Made by a program: the position numbers and the translations under genes. Shown here in pieces: positions 5,015 through 9,196 of a stretch of DNA of 9,196 nucleotides. The notes under the pieces were generated by a model. It was not told the DNA's origin, searched no databases, and saw only the letters and a list, made by a program, of their open reading frames with translations. The stretch is from Thermaceae bacterium (GTDB taxonomy: Bacteria; Deinococcota; Deinococci; Deinococcales; Marinithermaceae), in contig JALVWZ010000276.1 in assembly GCA_027023115.1 (NCBI GenBank), forward strand, positions 1 to 9,196, given 5' to 3'. Each line of letters opens with the position of its first letter. Position 1 is the first letter of the stretch.

Positions 5015-7807
5015 CTAACCGATGGCCTTCTTGATGATTTCCGGAGCAAACTCGGCTACCGCCCGCACCAGGCCGGTAATCCCGCGGGCTCGGCCCGGGG
5101 TGATGTAAACCGGCACTCCCAGGGCATCGGCCTCGGCGCGTACCGGCTCCGAGAGGTCGTGACCAACGTAGGAGCTGACTATCAGCACCCCGTGCGCCCG
5201 CGCCAGCCGGCTCTGGATACGGCGCAGGCTCTCACGGGCGGCGGTGGTCGAGTCGGAGTCGAACCAGTCTACCTTCAGGCCGAGCTCCTCGAGCCGTGGC
5301 TTGAGGCGGCTGCGCAACTGCGTATGACCACCGAGAACGACCAGGTACTCGCCATTGAACCTGGGCAGGCCGCTGCCCATCACGTCGGTGGTGGTTTGCC
5401 CGGCCAGGGCGTCGGGCGCACCCTCCAGCTCCGCCAGTTTGGCGGAGGTGGCCTTGAGTTCCTCCAGATATAGCTCGATGTCTGGGTCGTGCGGATTGAG
5501 AAAGAGCAGGTTGCGCAACAGCTCGCGGGCCAGATCGAGGTCTTTTTCCTGGTAGAAGACCACTTCCAAAGCCTGTTTCCAGGTCTTGGCGGCGTCGGCA
5601 AAGCGACCCAGGCGTTCGTACTGCTCGGCCAGGTCGAAGAGTAGCTCGGGGACGTGGCGGCGTCGAGCCGCCTCTTCCTCGAGTAGACGCAGCGCCTCTT
5701 CAGGCTGGCCGCGCTGGTTGAGGGCGCTCAGGTAGGCCATCCGGGCGCTTTCGGCCTCCTCGCTGGCCGCGAAAGGACGCGAAAGCCGGTGAGCGCACTC
5801 CAGCTGCTCCAGCGGAGCGCCTGGGGTGCGCTCGAGAGCGCTCCAGAGGACTCGAAAAGCCTCCCAGGGGCCTTCCAGCTCTTCCACCAGCCGCACCAGC
5901 TCACCAAACTTATCCGCCGGCAGGTCGGCCAGCCCCGACTCGCTGAGTGCCCCCCAAAACTCGCGCGCCAACACCTTCTCCCCCGCGGCAGCGGCCGCCT
6001 GAGCCATCTCCAGCAAACGGTCCGCCGGATAGGGATAAAAGGCGTGCGCCTTCTTGTGCGCCCCCAGCACCGTCGCCAGCGGCGCCCCCTGCCGCTGGAG
6101 CACCTCCGCCAGCATCCGGTAGGCCACCCCCACCGGGGCTCCTTTGATGGCGCGGGCGGCGTCCTCCAGCAGGCGGCGGGCTTCGTCTAGTCGCCCCTGT
6201 TCGGCCCGCAAACGGCCCAACGCCAAAAGCGCCAGCGGCTCGCCGGAGCGCGCCACCGCGTCGGTCAGGAATGGCTCCACCTCCTCGAGCGCCACCTTGT
6301 CCACCCGCTCGATCTCTTCGGCGCCGCGCGCGCGCAAGCGGGCCAGCGCCAGCCCCACCGCCCCGGCCGCCTCACCCTGATCGTAGAGGCGGCGGGCGTA
6401 GCGCTCGGCACGCTCCCAAAGACGCTGCCCCAAGGCGGCGTGCAGCCCCAGATAGAGCAACTCGCGGTTCAGGAACGCGGGCGAGAGGTCTTCGACAAAC
6501 TCTACGCGCCGGCTCACCTCCGCCAGCCTCCCCTCGCGCAGACCGCCAAAGAGGCGCTCGCTGTATAGCTCGGCCAAACGCCGCAGTTCCCCCGGCGGCG
6601 GCTCGCTCTCGAGCGAGGCATAGGCCCTGAAGGCCTCGTCCAGCTGATCGGCCTGCACGTGCGCCCGCGCCAGCGCCAACCGGTAGAGGTCGCCCCGCTC
6701 GGCCAGGCGGCCGAGCAGCGGCAGGGCCTCCTTACCGCGTCCCAGCTCGACCAGCGCCAGCGCCCGCAAGGCCTCCGACTCCTCGCTACCGGCCTGCGCC
6801 AGCGCCTGCTCGGCCTCACGCCAGCGACCCAGCGCCGCGTAGGCCCGTCCCCGCAGTTCGGCGGCCCGACAGCCAGACACTCCCTCTAACAGCGAAATCG
6901 TAGTCGCGTATTCCTGGCGCTCCAACGCCGCCGCCGCCAGCTCGAGCGGGTCGGGCTCTTCTTCCGGCTCGGGAGGGGCTTCTGCGGTCTCCTCAGCAGT
7001 CGCGCAAAAGTCATAAACCGTGCGCAGGTCTCCCGCACGCTGCGCGTGCACCAGCACGTAGTCGCCGCCACCGCTTTGGGTAACCGCCTCCAGACCCATC
7101 TCGTGGAAGATCCGCGCCAGCGCCTGCGGACTCTTGCCCAAAAAGGGGCCATGTCCGTAAATGACGCGACCGCCCGGCTTGAGAACCCGCTCCAGCGGCA
7201 GCAGCCGCTCTGCCAGCTCGAAGCGGCGGCAGAACTCGGCCTCGTCTGCCAGTTCGGGGGGCAAGTTTTCGCTGAGGTACCCCTCCGGCAAAACGGAGAG
7301 CAGCAGCACCGCGTCGTAGGGTTCTTCCGGTTCGTAATCTTCCCACCAACCCTGGTGCCAGGTTGCCTCGAGCCCCAGCACCGCGCCCACTTCACGACCG
7401 CGCTCGACTGCCGGTTCCAACGGCTCCAAGGCGTGCCACTCCAGGTCGGGCCGGATCTGCATCAGCGCGTAGAGGAGCGCCCCGCTGTACGCGCCCACCT
7501 CCAGCGCCCGCCCCGCCGGCGGCAGTAGCGCCGGTACTTCGGCGGCATAAAACTGCAAGAAGGGGTAATGCATGGCGTAAACCAGCGACTCCAAACGCTC
7601 CCGGCCGGAGCGCAGGCTTAGCTCGTAGAATCTTCGCACCACCTCGCGGCCCGGCCGGCTGAGGTACTCACGCCAGGCGGCCAGTACCGGCCGCCACTTC
7701 TTGGGAGAGCCCAGCCTCCTGGCCAGCTCGCTTTCGAAACGCCCCGGAGCTATCGGGCCTTTGACGTGGTAAACGTCGCGCAGGTAGCGCTTGATGTCGA
7801 AGTTCAT
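5015..7807 (-). CDS. Methyltransferase-like / TPR / DUF2325-like fusion protein
   Basis: This 930-residue, apparently cytoplasmic protein has three parts. Residues 75-265 resemble a class I S-adenosylmethionine methyltransferase: motif I LEVGAYSGALL (102-112), an acidic end of strand 2 at Glu128 (HALEPLEP), YDAVLLLSVLPEGY (164-177) and RVLKPGGRVIYGHGPF (207-222). After a Glu/Pro linker (271-288), residues 289-790 are helix-rich with TPR-like units such as LRGRAYAALGRWREAEQAL (318-336), LALGRLRAEQGRLDEARRLL (528-547) and FDLAEQYERLGRFADAAKTW (724-743). Residues 820-918 resemble DUF2325: LVVLGGHTQL, GLKVDWFDSD, GVLIVSSYVGHD, LGVPVYITPG. The substrate and role are unknown; a scaffold-like methyltransferase or a non-catalytic sensor are both possible. 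There is no signal peptide or membrane segment. The ATG at 7807 is the only good start, because an in-frame stop lies at 7823-7825. GAGAGGA ends one base from it, too close for a normal Shine-Dalgarno site. It lies 27 bases after the dehydrogenase stop. Confidence 0.85.
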   Translation of the reverse strand: MNFDIKRYLRDVYHVKGPIAPGRFESELARRLGSPKKWRPVLAAWREYLSRPGREVVRRFYELSLRSGRERLESLVYAMHYPFLQFYAAEVPALLPPAGRALEVGAYSGALLYALMQIRPDLEWHALEPLEPAVERGREVGAVLGLEATWHQGWWEDYEPEEPYDAVLLLSVLPEGYLSENLPPELADEAEFCRRFELAERLLPLERVLKPGGRVIYGHGPFLGKSPQALARIFHEMGLEAVTQSGGGDYVLVHAQRAGDLRTVYDFCATAEETAEAPPEPEEEPDPLELAAAALERQEYATTISLLEGVSGCRAAELRGRAYAALGRWREAEQALAQAGSEESEALRALALVELGRGKEALPLLGRLAERGDLYRLALARAHVQADQLDEAFRAYASLESEPPPGELRRLAELYSERLFGGLREGRLAEVSRRVEFVEDLSPAFLNRELLYLGLHAALGQRLWERAERYARRLYDQGEAAGAVGLALARLRARGAEEIERVDKVALEEVEPFLTDAVARSGEPLALLALGRLRAEQGRLDEARRLLEDAARAIKGAPVGVAYRMLAEVLQRQGAPLATVLGAHKKAHAFYPYPADRLLEMAQAAAAAGEKVLAREFWGALSESGLADLPADKFGELVRLVEELEGPWEAFRVLWSALERTPGAPLEQLECAHRLSRPFAASEEAESARMAYLSALNQRGQPEEALRLLEEEAARRRHVPELLFDLAEQYERLGRFADAAKTWKQALEVVFYQEKDLDLARELLRNLLFLNPHDPDIELYLEELKATSAKLAELEGAPDALAGQTTTDVMGSGLPRFNGEYLVVLGGHTQLRSRLKPRLEELGLKVDWFDSDSTTAARESLRRIQSRLARAHGVLIVSSYVGHDLSEPVRAEADALGVPVYITPGRARGITGLVRAVAEFAPEIIKKAIG

Positions 7808-7819
7808 TCCTCTCTTTCT

Positions 7820-7825
7820 ATTTTA
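7820..7825 (-). promoter_or_regulatory. Possible -10 element for the methyltransferase-TPR gene
   Basis: TAAAAT on the minus strand sits 12 bases before the ATG at 7807, inside an AT-rich island between the dehydrogenase and this gene. If used, it would leave a leader of only about six bases. There is no TG extension and no -35 box at normal spacing (TTGTCG lies 23 bases away), so read-through from the dehydrogenase gene is at least as likely. Confidence 0.3.
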
Positions 7826-7834
7826 CGACGGATA

Positions 7835-8740
7835 TTAGTAACTACCAGCGACAACGTTGAGGAGCGGCCGCCCTTCCAGGTAACGGCGCACTTGCTCGCG
7901 CACCAAGGCGTAGCCGCGCCGCCGCAAGAGCGGCACGATTGCCGCCCGGTGGGGGCTGATCCACAGGCCGGGCGCCTCCCAAAGCGGGTCTTCCGGCGGC
8001 AGCGGTTCCGGGTCGGCCACGTCGATAGCGGCGCGAATGCGGCCCGCCTCCAGCGCCTCCAGAAGCGCCCGCTGGTCCACCAGCTCACCGCGCCCGGCGT
8101 TGACCAAAAGCGCCCCCGGCGGCAACGCCGCCAGGAAATCGCGGTCCACCAACCGCCGCGTTTCGTCGGTCAGCGGCAGCAAGAGCACCACCGCGTCGGC
8201 GTTCGGTAACAGTTCACCAAGCTCCGAGATGGTATGCACCCCAGGCCGGCGGCGGCGCGCCACCCGAACCACGCTCACCCCGAACGGGAGCAAGCGCGCC
8301 TCCACCGCCCGGCCAATCGAGCCGTAGCCCAGCAGCAAGACCCGCTTTCCGTAAAGCTCGTCCAGGCGCAGGTCGGTGCGCCAGCGGCGTTCCCCGCGCG
8401 CCTGCGCCAGCTCGGGAGCCAGCTTGACCAGCGCCAGCAACGCCCCCACCACCCACTCGCTGACGGCCACGTCGTGGACGCCGCGGCCGTCAGCCAGCGT
8501 TACCCCCGGCGGTACGAAAGGGCGGATCCAGTCGACGCCCGCGGAGATCGTTTGCACCACCCGCAGCCGTGGCATTTGCGCCAGGTAGCCGGTCAGGAAC
8601 TGGCGCGTAGCCACCAGGAACTCGGCCTGCAACGTCGCGGGGGGCAGCTCTCCCTGCTTGGGGAAGTAGACCAGCTCCACCCGCTCGTCCAGACCGGCCA
8701 GCAGCTCGGGGTCAGTCCCTTCCAGAACGGCCAGCTTCAC
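7835..8740 (-). CDS. D-2-hydroxyacid dehydrogenase family protein, probably NADP(H)-preferring
   Basis: These enzymes interconvert 2-oxoacids and D-2-hydroxyacids with a nicotinamide cofactor. At 301 residues it is on the short side of the family. The cofactor loop LGYGSIG has its glycines at 138, 140 and 143. The catalytic set is complete: Arg217 in NAGRGELVDQ, Glu245 in DVADPEPLP and His264 in ISPHRAA. The substrate-side loop TISAGVD (64-70) is also present. The end of the second strand reads VRVARRRRPG (158-167), lacking the Asp that selects NAD and rich in arginine, as in NADPH-linked glyoxylate/hydroxypyruvate reductases; that preference is inference. The substrate cannot be named. The start is GTG at 8740, with AAGGAGG six bases upstream. 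The first 29 bases overlap the end of the GNAT gene in another frame, suggesting coupled translation. Confidence 0.92.
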   Translation of the reverse strand: MKLAVLEGTDPELLAGLDERVELVYFPKQGELPPATLQAEFLVATRQFLTGYLAQMPRLRVVQTISAGVDWIRPFVPPGVTLADGRGVHDVAVSEWVVGALLALVKLAPELAQARGERRWRTDLRLDELYGKRVLLLGYGSIGRAVEARLLPFGVSVVRVARRRRPGVHTISELGELLPNADAVVLLLPLTDETRRLVDRDFLAALPPGALLVNAGRGELVDQRALLEALEAGRIRAAIDVADPEPLPPEDPLWEAPGLWISPHRAAIVPLLRRRGYALVREQVRRYLEGRPLLNVVAGSY

Positions 8741-9196
8741 GCCACTCCTCCTTGGTGATTTCCATTAGCGTGTCCTGCTTGCCGCCGGGCAGACTGGCGG
8801 TGCCGGTCTCGCGAAAACCGGCGGCGCGAAACGCGCGGCGGGCGCGCTCGTTGTGACTGAAAGTGCGCAGCTTGACCTTTTCCAGGCCCAGGCGTTCGAA
8901 GGCGTAACCGAGCAGGGCGCGCACCGCCTCGCGACCGTATCCCTGGCCCCAGCGGTCCTTGCGGCCGATTATTATCCCCAGCGTTGCCTCTCCACGGCCA
9001 CCGTCGTAGAGCTCCAGCGTCCCCAGCCAGTCGCCGTTCTCGTCGAGAATGGCAAAGCCGATGCGGTCACCCCGCTTGACCTCGCTGGCCACCACCCGCT
9101 TGAAGAGCCATAGCGGCATCCTGAGCGGCCGGTTCCCGTTCCACTCGGCTATCTCCGGGTCACGGAAACTCTCCCAGAACCAGCGCCATTCCGCCG
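8712..9196 (-). CDS. GNAT-family N-acetyltransferase, RimJ/RimL type (5' end outside the window)
   Basis: GNAT enzymes transfer an acetyl group from acetyl-CoA to an amine on a small molecule, protein or peptide. The reading frame stays open to the window edge, so the real start is not visible and the ATG at 9119 is internal. The 160 visible residues include, upstream of that ATG, WFWESFRDPEIAEWNGN, the N-terminal pattern of this family. Then come the strands GFAILDENGDWLGTLEL, the acetyl-CoA pyrophosphate loop RWGQGYGREA, the helix ALLGYAFERLGLEKVKLRTF and the closing motif HNERARRAFRAAGF. The C-terminal tail overlaps the first 29 bases of the dehydrogenase gene. The substrate is unknown. 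Ribosomal protein, amino-acid or antibiotic acetylation are all possible in this subfamily, and nothing here selects one. Confidence 0.9.
   Translation of the reverse strand, partial: AEWRWFWESFRDPEIAEWNGNRPLRMPLWLFKRVVASEVKRGDRIGFAILDENGDWLGTLELYDGGRGEATLGIIIGRKDRWGQGYGREAVRALLGYAFERLGLEKVKLRTFSHNERARRAFRAAGFRETGTASLPGGKQDTLMEITKEEWREAGRSGRD
8747..8753 (-). promoter_or_regulatory. Strong Shine-Dalgarno site fixing the GTG start of the dehydrogenase
   Basis: AAGGAGG on the minus strand lies six bases before the GTG at 8740, inside the coding region of the upstream GNAT gene. Its near-perfect match to the 16S rRNA tail and ideal spacing decide the GTG as the start. The protein then begins directly with the first beta strand (MKLAVLEG). 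Confidence 0.85.

Noticed and set aside
4996..5016. Small inverted repeat GTATTC / GAATAC overlapping the stop of the 930-residue gene
   Set aside because: The stem is only six AT-rich base pairs with a seven-base loop and no T-tract, too weak to call a terminator.
6144..6380. Several 60 to 130 codon open frames opposite the 930-residue gene
   Set aside because: They are low-complexity Arg/Ala/Ser/Pro strings created by the high GC of the coding strand, with no ribosome sites or motifs.
8822..8836. CGGCGCGAAACGCGC, a 15-base match to the hairpin core at 3352-3366
   Set aside because: It encodes the conserved GNAT segment RAFRAA and is explained by codon choice in GC-rich DNA, without the outer stem.
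9117..9119. ATG as the start of the GNAT protein
   Set aside because: The frame continues upstream to the window edge and encodes residues that fit the family N-terminus (WFWESFRDPEIAEW). A start here would remove the first strand and helix.
1..9196. CRISPR arrays, tRNA genes, insertion sequences, attachment sites and known defence systems
   Set aside because: I found no regular direct repeats with spacers, cloverleaf signatures, transposase or integrase motifs, or nuclease/helicase defence modules. The window is nearly filled by the seven genes described.

Overview
This window is a compact, GC-rich (about two thirds GC by eye) bacterial chromosome segment. Every gene I can support lies on the minus strand, so transcription runs from high to low coordinates. 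The partial EF-P at the low end closely matches, from memory, the Thermus thermophilus protein, including Arg32 at the tip of domain I. The extended -10 promoter and missing Shine-Dalgarno site in front of transketolase also suit the phylum Deinococcota. I infer a member of the Thermaceae (Thermus, Meiothermus, Oceanithermus, Marinithermus or a relative); the genus cannot be read from this sequence.

In transcription order, the upstream block (9196 to 5015) holds three closely packed genes. The first is a GNAT acetyltransferase whose 5' end lies outside the window. The second is a D-2-hydroxyacid dehydrogenase starting with GTG inside the end of the GNAT gene (29-base overlap). The third, 27 bases further on, is a 930-residue protein that joins a class I methyltransferase-like domain, a long TPR-like helical region and a C-terminal DUF2325-like domain. 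This architecture is the most unusual thing in the window, and its function is unknown.

The middle block is one 505-residue predicted lipoprotein (4907 to 3390) with an N-terminal beta domain and seven delta-60 repeats, probably a cell-surface beta-propeller. It has its own candidate promoter and is followed by a perfect 12-bp GC-rich hairpin that looks like its terminator.

The downstream block (3313 to 1) has transketolase, a conserved 302-residue protein of unclear function, and translation elongation factor EF-P, separated by only 9 and 24 bases. Transketolase has a TGnTATGAT extended -10 element eight bases before its ATG and no Shine-Dalgarno site, so its mRNA is probably leaderless. 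The other genes have ordinary Shine-Dalgarno sites, except the 930-residue protein, where the site is too close to the start.

No tRNA, rRNA, CRISPR array, transposase, prophage gene or attachment site was seen. No stretch of more than about 110 bases lacks a gene. This is mostly core chromosome, with one gene of novel architecture.
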